Positions 51,301 to 63,777 of a DNA stretch of 64,000 bases are shown here, piece after piece. Position numbers and translations under genes: made by a program. The notes under the pieces are model-generated. The model was not told where the DNA came from. It ran no database searches and saw only the letters and a list, made by a program, of their open reading frames with translations. The DNA is taken from the NCBI GenBank assembly GCA_964304625.1, contig OZ199839.1, positions 6,386,001 to 6,450,000 on the forward strand. The letters are read 5' to 3'. Numbering within the stretch: the first letter of the stretch is position 1; each line of letters starts with the position of its first letter. This stretch comes from Kudoa neothunni (lineage: Eukaryota > Cnidaria).

Positions 51301-53674
51301 AAGATTAATCCTTCTAGTTATAAAATTTATTATTAGGTTACAAACGATAAAAAAAATAAAATCAACCTAAGATGCTTCCGAAATATAAATATCAATTGTT
51401 ACTCCTTTTTTCGCAATTTATAATGATGCCAATGATGTTTTAAAAAGCTGTGAGCGGTAACTTACGTATTCATTATTGTAACAAAATTTCCCGATTTTTA
51501 AATAAATGCAACGTTTCTTTTTAATAATAATACTTACCAGTTCAAAAATAAACAAATTTAATTAATTAAATATGATTAAATCTAAAATGTAAAGGTGTTC
51601 TTGGTTTGAAAAATTACAGTAATGCTTAAATATCAACTGGTTTTCTCGAAGGAGAGCATTTGTTAAAAAATAAACGTATTGTTTGATTACCCTAAAAAAA
51701 TTTCTTTGTATTGAACTATTCTTAGATTAACGAAAACTTTGTGTAAATATCGGTTAGATCTAATAGACCAATAATTTCTGATTAACTTTCATGACACGTA
51801 TTGATATTGATAGGGGATTGTATTTTGTGCAAAAGTAATGCCAAGCTTTAAAATGCATCAATTAAATAAAAAAATAAAATTTACAGCATTTAACGTGCCA
51901 ATTATATTAGATCTTACGTAGAACATCTCCATTCAAAACTAAAACTAAAAGTTAAAATTTTTCATCACATAGCGCCACGCAAAGCAGGGCATTAATGCTG
52001 TTTACTTAAAAATGAAAAAGGCTTTAGCCTACTTGGCTGGGAAAGGAAATCTTCGCGAAGCGGGGCTTTTTCGCTAGTAATATATAGTTTTCGGATATCA
52101 TGCTAATCGTGATATTGTAAGGAGGGATGTGTCCAAAACCCAATACTTATATTTTTGTAAAATATATTTTTAAACGGTTAAAATGCATAATTATGGCTGC
52201 AAGTGCCGATTAAAGATTATATTTAGATCGGGCATCAATCCTAGATTTTTTAAATAAAATTAATATGATATTTGTTGAACGTTTAATGATCGAAATGAAT
52301 GGATTTCATCTAATAAATTATCGAAAATAATTTACTAGAAGCATTTTATGCAATTAATCAACTAACGATTGTATAAAAAAGAGAATTTTTGTCCTTAAAG
52401 ACAGAATTAATAATAGGGGATAGCTAACGAGAAAATTGTGGCAATCCATTAAAATCTCTATTGTCACACTCAAATTTAAAGAGAAATAAGTGTTACATTA
52501 TTCGTAGCATTGAGTGTTTGTGCCTGTAGCAACAATTAAGAGGTACTAAGAGTTCAATATAATATTACAACAACTATTGTTTATAACTAATAGAATGCCA
52601 TAAATTAGCTTAACAATGATGATGCAAAATTGATAAACACAAAAATTAAAATAATTAACAGGTTGGTTTTTGTCCGTTGTCACTGATTAGAATTACAGCC
52701 ATTAATCTATTTTTTAACCTGTTAAAGTTGTGGAATCATCTACTACTGAACTTTTACATTTTTTAATTTAATCTCCACAGAAAACATTTGTTTCATTATT
52801 ATTTCAAGCGATACTTAATTACTTTTATATTATTCGAACGAAATTCTCATTCTCTTGTTTGAAGGTATTATCACTTTTTTAAGTTACTTTATATTTCCTA
52901 AAATTCCATCCAAATCTGAAATATAATGCATTTTAAAAAGGGTTATAGATATTTGTTTTAATTTGATGAGGCAATCTTTCATATACTATAACCATATTAT
53001 TATCTTAATGGAAAGTGCTTAATTTATGAACTCTTGTGTTAGGCAATAATTAAAATGTTTGAGAATTTATGATCCATTATCATCAGAACGTGTGATTTTT
53101 ATTATCAATTTTCTTTTGTTACGAATTTTTAGAAATAAAATTATGGACCTTTTATTTTAAAACATTTGAAAATATTGATGATACGCTATTAAACACATTT
53201 TAATAATTATAGTTATAATTCCTCTCATTTAGTAAAGTTTAAAAAAATCGAATTTGTTGTCTCCTCCTGTTATTACATTTAGTTATCTCTGTATAAAAAT
53301 GGTTTAAAATTCCATTCATTCATCTCGTAACTCACGATTAGTATATATTTGACTATTATTAGACGGAGTATAGGTAAGACATACAATATTAATTTTCTAA
53401 AACAAATTCTAGCTTGACAATCAATAAATGGAACAGTTGGCATCAATAGCATTTAAATTGATAGATAATGTTTACATTATATAACTTAGACTACATAGTT
53501 TCGAATATTATTACAAAGATATATCTTTTTAAAAGAAACATCAAATAAATATAATTATTTTTATTACGTTACAGATAGAACATCATAAAATCTCATAAAT
53601 AATGTGTAATAATAACTGACACGTTAAGAGAATTTAGAATATAGGCGAAAGGTTAAATGGAAATGATGATACGA
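51301..53674. other. Intergenic, AT-rich
   Basis: No gene recognised apart from the possible repeat end near 52000-52075. Confidence 0.5.
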
Positions 53675-55051
53675 CTACGATGGATTCAATGGAGTGTTGC
53701 AAATATTATCACAATCAGTTTTATTTTCGAAATTATTCAGGTTCATGTCTTTTCCATTGAAATCAAATTTCTGGCATTTTTCGCCATTTGCATCTTTGTC
53801 ATAAAAATACCTACTAATTTTATATCTATCAGCGTCATTTGACTCCCCAGCCTTTGGAAGAAAACAAGCTTCAACTGCATTTAATTGACCAATGTGACCA
53901 GCTACATTTATATTTTTACATTTTATTCGAAATTACATTCGTACTTGCAGGACAAAAACTTGCACACAACTCAACAGAGCTAAATATGTTCAATGCACCG
54001 ACGTTAATTATGGGGGTATCACCAGTTGGCTCTTTTGACATGAAAGGCAAGCATAATGCTGAGGTTTTATTGAAATAGTAATATGTTTTTACAGCAGATG
54101 TTTCTTTGATTTCGTCGGTGATTACAACTTGATGCGGGCCATCAGCCACGCACGCTGCGACTTGGTTTTCTGTTTGAGAGAAATAAAATATGTAATAATG
54201 CTCAAAATTATACGTATGCATGTCTTCACACAATTTGGTAAATCTGTGAAAAATCCTCTCTTGGCCCTCATTCCAACGGCAGCATAAACGCATCTGTCTC
54301 CATCTTTATGAGGGACAATTCCCATTATTGGTGTTGCAGTTTTAACTTCAGGTACAAAAGTGCAATCAAATTCATTCGGAGTAGCAGTCATGGTTGTTTC
54401 ATTAAAGGTCCCTGTCATTGGTCCGTTCACTGTATCTAGTAAAAATGTAGTTAAAAAATTCTGTTTCAATTATCTAAGCAGAAATCATTCTAAAATGCAA
54501 TCACTTTGACAAACTTGTTCGCATTCCAATTTTGTGTCAAAGTTGTTTGCATTTCCACCACATCCGCTGTATTTGAAGCTGTGACATGAATTTGCTTTAC
54601 CATCAACAACTTCCTTGCTGAAATACCATCTTGTTAACATTTTTTCTCCTGCTAAACTACAAGCTCCGCCATTTTTCTCGAATTCACATGCACCAGCTTT
54701 TTCTTCTGGCTTAAATTTTACTATTCCACATTTAATAATGAATGAGTAATACAAGAAACTTACGATGCTCATTGCAAGCAGATCTAGAAACAAAGTTGTT
54801 GAAATTTCCAAGGGATCCAAGATAGGTAAAAGGTTTGCAAGTGGCATCAGTTTTGTCGATATACCATCTTTCTACAGCAGCCTTTTCTTTTAGGTCTGCA
54901 GACTCCAACCAAGCTGGGGCCTGGCCAGCATCTTTTTCGTAAGAAGGTAATGCTCTCTCTATGAAATATAGATGAATATATAATGTGAATTTTGCAATTA
55001 ACCAGCTGTAGCAATTGCTAGGAAAAGTGAAAAAAATGAAAAACCCAACAT
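53675..55051 (-). CDS. Secreted multi-Kunitz protein (five Kunitz-type units)
   Basis: Signal peptide MLGFSFFSLFLAIATA, then five Kunitz/BPTI-type units in separate exons joined by introns of about 43-70 nt. Unit 1 (54770-54960): RWYIDKTDATCKPFTYLGS..NFNNF, with only two cysteines. Unit 2 (54500-54720) is complete with six cysteines, RWYFSK and YSGCGGNANNF; Ser follows the second cysteine at the usual inhibitor P1 site. Unit 3 (about 54250-54430), unit 4 (53940-54170) and unit 5 (53675-53880; RYFYDKDANGEKCQKFDF, NLNNF) each keep four cysteines. Those three lack the pair that ties the reactive loop in BPTI (Cys14-Cys38). TAG is at 53675-53677. Kunitz proteins inhibit serine proteases or block channels; here at most unit 2 looks like a normal inhibitor. 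Confidence 0.85.
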
Positions 55052-56303
55052 ATTGCCTATTAATGTATAAAAATCGGATAATAAGTGTTAATACGAGTAT
55101 ATTTTATATATTCTATATATTCTATGCATTATTGAAATAATTAAAGATATAAAAACGATTTAGTAAATTCAACTAATAAGTTTTTGTTAATACAGATAAA
55201 AATTAAAACGAATATCAATTCGATAAATTTAATTTCGATGATTATTAACTATAACGTTGTATATAAGTCCATATTTTAATTAATGACAAGTTTTTGAAAT
55301 TTTCCACAATTTTCATTTATTTCGACATTTTAATAACTTTGATGCATACTATTTTATTAATATGACATAACTAATTATGATCTGTATTTTCTAGAAATAT
55401 AATAAAAGATCTTATCGGATAGCGACAGACATCATTCTATATGAAAAATATTAGCTAATGCTGCGAGTTAATTCGGATTATTTTCTCGCTAACTTAGATG
55501 ATATTTAATACAATTATAGCAATCATTATGTGTATTTTTCGATCTTTTTGGCCTTATGATTACATTTTAATAATTCTTCTGATTTATTTGTTATTTACAT
55601 TTTATGAATAAGCTTCAACTATAGTATTGTTACCTTGGTAATATCAACTTGCTTCCACCTTCTAACTATTTTAGTAAAACATGTTTATTATTATTTCGAT
55701 TGGAGACCTCCTATAAGCACGTTTATTAAAAAACTAGTAATAGTTTATTTTTTGAAATGAATATTAATAAAAACTATTCATATGTTAAAAAATTTTTAAT
55801 TAATCATATAAATTAATATATGCCACACAAAGACATTACCGTCACTTTTTAATTATTGCGCTTATATCATAGATATTAATTATTATTTTACTTTTAAGGT
55901 TATGCAAATTAAGAACCCCAACATTTTTCAAAATAAATTATCATATGTCCAATTTTTGCGCAAAAATCAAAATTTACTATTTTTCTTCTAATAAATATTT
56001 ATTTTTTGACAGAAATTTGATTTTACGATATGATACATGAAATTAGTGTGTTTCATTGATTTATTCTAGGAATGATCTACTTTTTTTTCTTAATACGTTA
56101 CAAAAGAATAATTTTTGGATATTTTTCTGATTATAATAAACTTTTCAAATAATATATATATTTTACGATAGAGTCTCTTTCCATAACAATGGTGCATGCG
56201 CGAGGATTATAAGATTTCTTTTATTTCCGTTAATTCTGTATGTTATATAGGGATTAACCCACCATAATTTTTCAAACGAAATGATAATAATCTTTTCAAC
56301 ACA
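55052..56303. other. Intergenic, AT-rich
   Basis: Upstream of the multi-Kunitz gene. It should hold its promoter, but no motif stands out. Confidence 0.5.
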
Positions 56304-59124
56304 CCCCAGGGAGAAAAGACAAAATTATCAAATTTAAAATAACTATTCATGATAATTATAAAGCCTGTGACTCCAGAAAATCTCCCATTTTCACGCGTTT
56401 TTTTCACAAAACTATTTTCTCGATTACATTCATCAATGAAAAAGAATATCAAGGGAAAAAATTCAGCTCATGAAATTAATTTCTAAATTTTGACAAAATA
56501 TCGATAATTCCTCTATTTATTGCATATATAAATTTATTTACCTCATCAGATAACTCAAAATGTTTTTTATATAATAAATAGAACAAAATAAATGTATTTA
56601 AGTGTAAAATAAGGTACTTCTCATGTCCAATAAAGTAATCTATTTTATTTCTTGCTATTTGAGTGAAAGCATTATATTAATTTAAGAAATTATGTTAAAC
56701 TAATGTTTTTAGTTTATTTATTATTTTCGTATCATTCATAATATCGTAACAGATATAATTATGAATTTCTTAAATTATTTAAACAAGCATCGTAGTATTT
56801 TAGCTATATTTTATATTCAATTGACAGAAATATTTTCAATTTTTACGAAATGAAAATATTTAAGTATTGTTTATTTGCTAAATTAATGTTGAGTGGTTTA
56901 AACTAACCCAAAATATTTTGATGTGAAATAGTTACAGATACTGCAAGACATCAATAGTAATTCAAACCTATTTCCACTTTTTTATTATTAATCTAAAGAA
57001 TTTTGTCATAATACACACATTTTTAATCTTAAAAATCTTCTAAAAGAAATTATTAAACATATTTTAATATAATTTGGAATAGGTGAATCATAAAAATGGT
57101 TTATGGCATTACAAATACGATAAGAAAATTTTTACCTATATTGTAGAATATTGTTAGTCTATACACGAAGTTTCTGAGAATTTATAAACTTTGGCAATTT
57201 ATTTCATTTCAATTCCTTATAAATAATGGAAGGAACGTTTTTAAAATAAATCAAATTAAATTGATAAGCATATCCTATTACTATGATTAATTGACAACGT
57301 TTCGCAATTATATTTAAGCACATGAAATTAACAAAAAAAAACATTTCAAATTTTAATTGTTGTAATAACATTATCTGTTAAAAAAATTTTTTCTGGATTT
57401 GCGGTACTTACATGGTAATCTATATATGGATTTAGAATAACCTTCCTATAATTATTACATAATGATTTCAAATTTTTTAAACTTTGAAGCGGTGAATTAA
57501 GACATCCTTAATGCCCGTTGAGGCAAAAAATTCAAATGAGACTATAATTTTTGTTAGAATATTATTTAACAGTCTTATTTTTGAGCCAATGAATGATCTA
57601 AACCATTCTTCTATTAGGTACTCAGGCAGATTTTCAAACGAAACCCCTCTTTTAATTCAGAGAAATTGTGTTTTTAATGTCCCCCAACACGTTTCAATTG
57701 TGTTTGTGTAGGCACCGTTCCTGATAAACTCCTTAGAATGGTTCACTCGAAAATGGTCATATCCGAGGGAACTTATACCATTGTAGGCTGCCCATTCATC
57801 GCTACAAATTTGTGAGCCTTTTATCACTTCGGTTTCAATAGTAGGCAGGGGTGTGCTGGCGTTTCGTCGCTTTACATAAAAGTATCGGATATCTTTAAAG
57901 GTTCTAATATCATGGTCGTCAATTTTACATAAGCACAGCCAAATATCCATGACCCATCAATACAGTTTACATACTTTTCCTTTATAATTTCCGTTGCTAT
58001 ATTTTACATTCAAAATATAAATGAAAGAATCATCTGCAAACTCGATCTCAGAAGGTAAATATTCACTCCCACTTATTTCATCGGTATCTATAAATATTTT
58101 GTTAAATAAAGTAAATATATAGTATGCATACTTGGAGACAAAATTTCTCTATTGGGTGACGTGTGGAAAACGTCACCCTTTAGATATCTTCCACGGTTAT
58201 GTTTCCTTTTCCCGTGTATAAAACACTCGTCAATTTCTAAGACGTAGCCTTTTTCGTAAGAAGAGTGACACAAACCGTGAATTTTTTTATATCAGGCGGA
58301 AGCGGTTGGCCAACTTATGCCAGACATTTCAGCGGATGCTGATAATATGGTGAAATCCATGGACCAATTATATAAAATTTAAAGAATTTTTTTCAATGTT
58401 AAATTTTGGGATGGACCAACTATTCCCGTCGTTGAAAAAAATGTTCCTATTCTAGTAGAAATATTAGTTTTACACTTAGATATAATTGAATTTATTTACA
58501 TATGATATATTTGCATACTTTTTACAAATAAAAGTATAGGAAAACTCCATCATATTTCTATCATATGATGTTTGTAGGTTACCGGTCTCAAAATGTTTAG
58601 CTTGCGTTTGCTTATTGTAAACGTATCATAATTCCAACAGTTTTTACATCTGTTGAGGGCATTTCTCGGGTAAACTTTGGTTAACGAGGTTTTTAATAAA
58701 TCATCATAATTATATATTACCAAGTAAAAATCATCATCTCCTCTGAAAACCAAAAACTCCATTGCCGATTGTGCGCCATGATATAATTTCCCGTGATACA
58801 TTTAGTCAAGTTAGGAAATAAACTAAAATAGTACGGACAATTTTAAACCACGAATGAATCATAATGTTTGCAAAAAACGCCAAATTTCAATACATGTCGT
58901 AAACATAAGATGGATTCCACGTGGCGATAATTTATCCCGAATCAAAATTTGGTCCAAATTTAGAAATTAATTTCATGAATTGAATCTTTGCTCTCGATAC
59001 TCTTCCTCATTGATAAATATAATAGTGAAAAAATGCACGTAAATGAGAGATTTTCAGGAGTCACAGGCTTTATAATTACCCATAGCCTAAAAGACGGTAG
59101 GTAATGATATTTGAAATCCCCCTG
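56304..59124 (-). mobile_element. Merlin (IS1016/ISXO2-like) DNA transposon, decayed
   Basis: Long terminal inverted repeats of about 140-160 bp bound the element. The left one (56304-56470) and right one (58985-59124) share ATAATTATAAAGCCTGTGAC and the following block in inverse orientation. The minus strand inside holds the transposase in pieces. A Cys-rich piece lies at 58620-58660. The first catalytic region, LEIDECFIHGKRKHNRGR, has its Asp near 58231. GSQICSDEWAAY gives the second Asp near 57800. VNHSKEFI...YTNTIETCWG gives Glu near 57695. These are the IS1595/ISXO2 DDE motifs typical of eukaryotic Merlin. Frame changes and stops between the pieces (58090-57950) show it is inactive, although most of the gene is still readable. 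It is about 2.8 kb. Confidence 0.85.
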
Positions 59125-59901
59125 CGACCACTCATTACATCAATCTAGGAATAAATATAATGAAATATTATTTTCCTTACGGTTTCATAGAATACTGAAT
59201 CACTCGAAAATAACACAAATCCTTAATTTTTGCTATCATCATCGTCTATTACTGAGGACATGTCTCCATATTAGTAGTAACTGCGACCAGAGTTTTCTGT
59301 GTAAATATTCATTTCTCCTGGGTTTCAGCCTATTTGGTGATGAAAATTAGCACGAGTGATCGTTTTGGGAGAATAAAATATATCTTTGTGCCTTTAGTTC
59401 CACGTTATACCAATAATGTTGCTAATAAATAGTGTTTGAAACAGCAATCCGCCGTATATTTGCTATCGAATTATTAAGCTAGGTGTCTTATTCACAATAT
59501 ATAAAATCGAGATAAATTAGATAAGTCTAAAACATATTCTATCTCTATCTATGGTCAAGAAATATCCCAGCAAAGCACACGCGTTTTGTTTCTGAGGTTA
59601 GTACAGGGAAGGCTCATTAGCTTGATTATTCGTTAAAATTCTTGATTATATTTAAACAAAATATGATTTAATAGTGGAGAATATATATAAGTATTTTCAT
59701 AAAAACTATAATTATTCATAATATAAAAATTACATTAACCGAAAGCAAAAAATTAAGAAATCAACAGCTTAAACGATCGAAAAATTACTAAGAAATGATT
59801 AAATCACAAAATTTATTAGCAAAAAACAACTACAAACACGATTTATTTATTGTTATTTTTCGAAGACTCAAACTTGACAACCTAGGAAATTAGAAAGCGA
59901 A
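59125..59901. other. Intergenic, nothing recognised
   Basis: AT-rich DNA between the Merlin element and the 3' end of the MTBP gene. Confidence 0.5.
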
Positions 59902-62350
59902 TCAAATAACGTCAGTCAAAATAATAATTACTTGAGCGACATTTTGTTTAACAATCTGGTAGATTTCACCAATAAAAGTTGGCGAAGATTCATCCAGATC
60001 ACTAACAAAGGCTTTACACACTAGAAACAGTTTTTTCCTGCATCGTTTGTAGAGGGGACTATTAGTGTCGGTCATGTTGTGTTTGCGTTGGAGTACAGCT
60101 TCTATTTGAGTCAGCAATTTCTTCAAAAATAGTCAAATCAATATCGTTGAGGTTTTCCACAATTACTTTGCCGGAGTCGGATGAACGATGCGACGTTTTG
60201 GCAGATAAATTGTCGATCGAGGATAAATGACGAATACCGTCATTTAATTTATTCGCCTTTAACTGCACATCCATAGAAAAGGATGAATTTCGTTTTTTCA
60301 GCGACATTTTAGCTAATTAAATAAATTGGATTGAGTAATGCTCACCCAACGACAACGTAAACCACTCACCGCCATGGTTGTCACCGCTGTCGAAGCTGGC
60401 ACATTTGAGAAGAGTTTTATGTGAGGCTGTTAAAGTGCTACGGGTGGCGGAATCCATCTTTTCCAGCAATTTGTAATCAGAAGTTAGTTTGATGTTGTTT
60501 TCTTTGTCGAACACTATAATTAAGTGAATGTTTGTTAATAATTCTCACTGTATCATTTATCCATTTATCGTACTGTAGTCTAATTTTTCGTTTGACGGAA
60601 GGTCATTATCAATTGTTAAATCAACAGATTGTCCGTCAAAAGGTCCAAAACCAAGCGGGAAGCAACGAATCTCAATGTCCTCGAATTTTTTAGCTAAGCA
60701 ATACAACTTCTTATTGAAAATATTCAGTCTTGGATCTGTGAAACATTTGTGGTAGCAGATCAGTACAAAATTCATCAGAAAATAAGATTCTAATCACCCA
60801 GATTAATATTATCTAGTGTGTGTGTTCGAAAGTATTCTTTCAATTTTGGCCATAACGAACTTTTCTCGCCAATTCTGTTGTCGCAATAACGGAGTTCAAT
60901 TAGAAAAATATTTTTCTCAAACAAAGTAGTTAAAAAAGGTTCATTATCCCTATAAAGATTCAAGATAGACTCGAGCATTTTCGAAGTTTGATTGAGAAAC
61001 AATACTCAAATTGCAACTGAAAATAAGCGTCGCGGTCTACGTGATTTTCGAGGAACGCACTGCTACTCAAATCGTAATGAATAAGGCCATATGGGCAGAA
61101 TATTGAGTTATCTATTTGGCACGAAATGAATCAAACACACCATCTCCATAAAATAGTTGTTCATATGGCAGGATGATTGTACCTAACAGTTTTAACAGAT
61201 TTTCATCGTCGGTCTCCACTCTGAATAATGTGGCCACATTCTCGTTAATTGCGAACTAAAAATAGAAAATCAGAGTATTTCCATTGGTAGATGAATTCCT
61301 AGAGCCAAACTACCACACTGTTGGTTTGATTGGAGTGATCTGTTGTAGGTGATGAATCACATTTGTGATGTGGATCTTTTAATGAATAGTATCTCAGCGC
61401 ACCTCGCCAAAAAACATCAGATTCCAACCATTCAACCAAATCATCCATGTCCAACCACTCGAAATTAATCAAAAAATTCCAACCATTCCTAAATCGATAT
61501 TGTGTGAGTAGCATAGATAACAATAATAGAAGAATTTAAAGCTGTTGGGTTGATAGGCAACAGTTACTTGAATGAAGATGACAATGTATCCAATTGTGAT
61601 GTACAAAGACTTATATTGGCGCCATACACATAGAAAAAATACAACGATAATTCATTTAACCAACTAAACACAATGAACCACTCATTATCCACCTGTGACT
61701 ATTAACATTAATCGAATTCGTACCTAATGTAGGATGAATTGTTCTCAAAACTCGTATCGTTCATTATAAATACGCGTAAATCAACAGCACACTCATGGAA
61801 TGAATCCATCAACTTAACACAACGTTGCATTATGCGATCACAGGATTGTTGAGTGCTATCACCACCATCCCTGCTGGTGGTCGATATACGTTCAATTGAT
61901 GACTGAAGATATTTGGAAAGGTTCTCACTGTTGAGAACCTCCCTCCATATGCAGAACTCCTCACACTCTCTCTCCCCAAACTGATCGCTTATTAAAGCTA
62001 CTTTGAGACTGGTTTTAGTACAGATTGCGTTCATTTTACTGACCAACAGAGAACTGCTGGAAAAACAATTGTACAATTTTTCAAGTGTTGAATTAACTCC
62101 GGATGAACACGAATTCACTATCATCAACAAATACTTGTCCATTTCCATCAACAACCTACTATCTCCACCTATGGCTCCATGTATTTTTTGCGCGCGTGTT
62201 ATAATATTTAATATCTAATTAAAGCAATGCACCAAAAATAAGCGAGAGATTAGCTATCCAATGCTCTAAATAGGAATCCAATTGATAGAGTTGACTGGTC
62301 TCGTACATCATTCGTTTGGTGTCACATGGGTGAACCCACCAACACATCAT
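59902..62350 (-). CDS. MTBP: MTBP homologue (Treslin partner, replication-origin firing), multi-exon
   Basis: In animals MTBP binds Treslin/TICRR and helps fire replication origins; it is distantly related to yeast Sld7. The C-terminus gives the best evidence: LQRKHNMTDTNSP, CRKKLFLVCKAFVSDL, NVAQVI align with the human end LKKHSITETHE, CSQRLFEISKFYLKDL, NAVQVI. Upstream, MDDLVEWLESDVFWRGAL matches human LEDLRNVIDSKELWRGKI. ATG is at 62348-62350. Exons run through 61708-62154, 61299-61510, 61130-61255, 60790-61100, 60560-60750 and 60317-60510, then a basic, Ser-rich region. A 46-nt intron (about 60121-60166, GTAATT...TTGAAG) joins that region to the last exon; without it the two parts appear to be in different frames. 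TGA is at 59902-59904. The gene is shorter than human MTBP (904 residues). One or two internal junctions near 61000 remain uncertain. Confidence 0.82.
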
Positions 62351-63177
62351 ACCACTCATTGGATGACTCTAAACACAATGAAATCCATTTACAACACCAC
62401 ACCGAGATTAGCTTAGTCTTAATCTTCACTACGATCAAACCGCTTCGGCATCAACCACCCAACACCGTGGTTTCAATAATTTAATTCGATATCAAAAAAA
62501 AGGTTACCGTTTTCGATATATGTGTCGGTTGTCTGCATTCTATAAGCTGTTCAAGTTTTCCTAGCTCTATCAATGGATTTCCTTCTAAATAATACATTAA
62601 AACACATATTTTTGTGTGTAAAATTAGTGGAGTTGTCTTCTATGGAGATTATGATAATATTATTTAAAATAGAATTTGTAAATTGTAATTTTGTTCGGAT
62701 TTATGATTGATATTTATTATGAAGCCGAAAGATCGTTGTGTTTCGTTATTCCTTTTGCGGCTTGACTCACGGTGATTAATTAACCCTTTCATTAAAAGCT
62801 TTACTATTTTCAGCTGAAGACAGTTATTTCTCTCTCAAAAGCTATATAAATGTTAAAATATTGTTTAAGATTACCAAAATTTTATTTATTTATTTATTCT
62901 CGTTAGATATCAACGTGATTTAATCGCTAGGCGGATAACCGGGTTTACACATCTACCTATCGAAGCATTTACATAACAGTTTTCAAGTGCTAATTTTATC
63001 TTCTATTCCGCAGCCATTAACACTATGGAGATTGCAAAAAGTAATATTTTGTTTAAGCCACAATTAATCCAAATGTTTTCGAATAACTTTTGTTGGGTGT
63101 TCGGAAATATTCGTGCCATGCTGTTAAAATTAATAATTAACCCAGTTTTAGGGATTTTGATAATTTGGGTGTGTTGT
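62351..63177. other. Intergenic, nothing recognised
   Basis: AT-rich DNA upstream of the MTBP gene. Confidence 0.5.
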
Positions 63178-63412
63178 GTAACCTTTTGAGGACAACCTTA
63201 GGCAAAATGAGCCCACGTTTATATTATAAATTTTATTAATAAACTTGGTATATTTTACGTAATTTACCTAATTTTTAAAAATAGTATTATTTATCGATTA
63301 ATGTAATAAAATGAGTAGAAGTTCCGATGAAAACACATAAAATGTAACCAACTTAACAACACGATAATATAGAGGTGGCGCATGGAGTTTATGGTTGTCC
63401 TCAAAGGGTTAA
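63178..63412. mobile_element. Short piggyBac-type MITE
   Basis: The left end is GTAACCTTTTGAGGACAACC and the right end reverse-complemented TTAACCCTTTGAGGACAACC: a near-identical 16-base inverted core next to TTAA/GTAA. It is 235 bp with no coding capacity. The ends differ from those of the larger copies, so it is a separate family. Confidence 0.75.
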
Positions 63413-63777
63413 TGAAGAAAAATCATTTAAATACTTTTGTAAGAGGAAGTTATTAATTTTTTATGTTAATGTTTAATAATTAAGCGTATTCATCATTATT
63501 TTATTTTGATAACTTTTGAACAACGAAAAGACGTACGAAATAATTTTTGACGCGCGTGCGCCAACACAAAGGTGTTTAGATATTAAAATTTAGATGAAAT
63601 GGCGCGTATCCATTAATTTCGAGCGATTCTTCAAGGAAAAAAATTTTGAGTTCTCATGTAATAACTAAAACCACTAATTGATGTAAATATAAACGCGCGC
63701 GTAATTACAGGATTTCAAAATCAAAATGCAACCTTCTTAAATTAAAACATAGTTCCAGTTATCAATATTTTCTGCGT

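Noticed and set aside
53839-54078. Plus-strand ORFs opposite the Kunitz gene
   Set aside because: They are antisense shadows of the Kunitz exons, whose cysteine pattern is on the minus strand.
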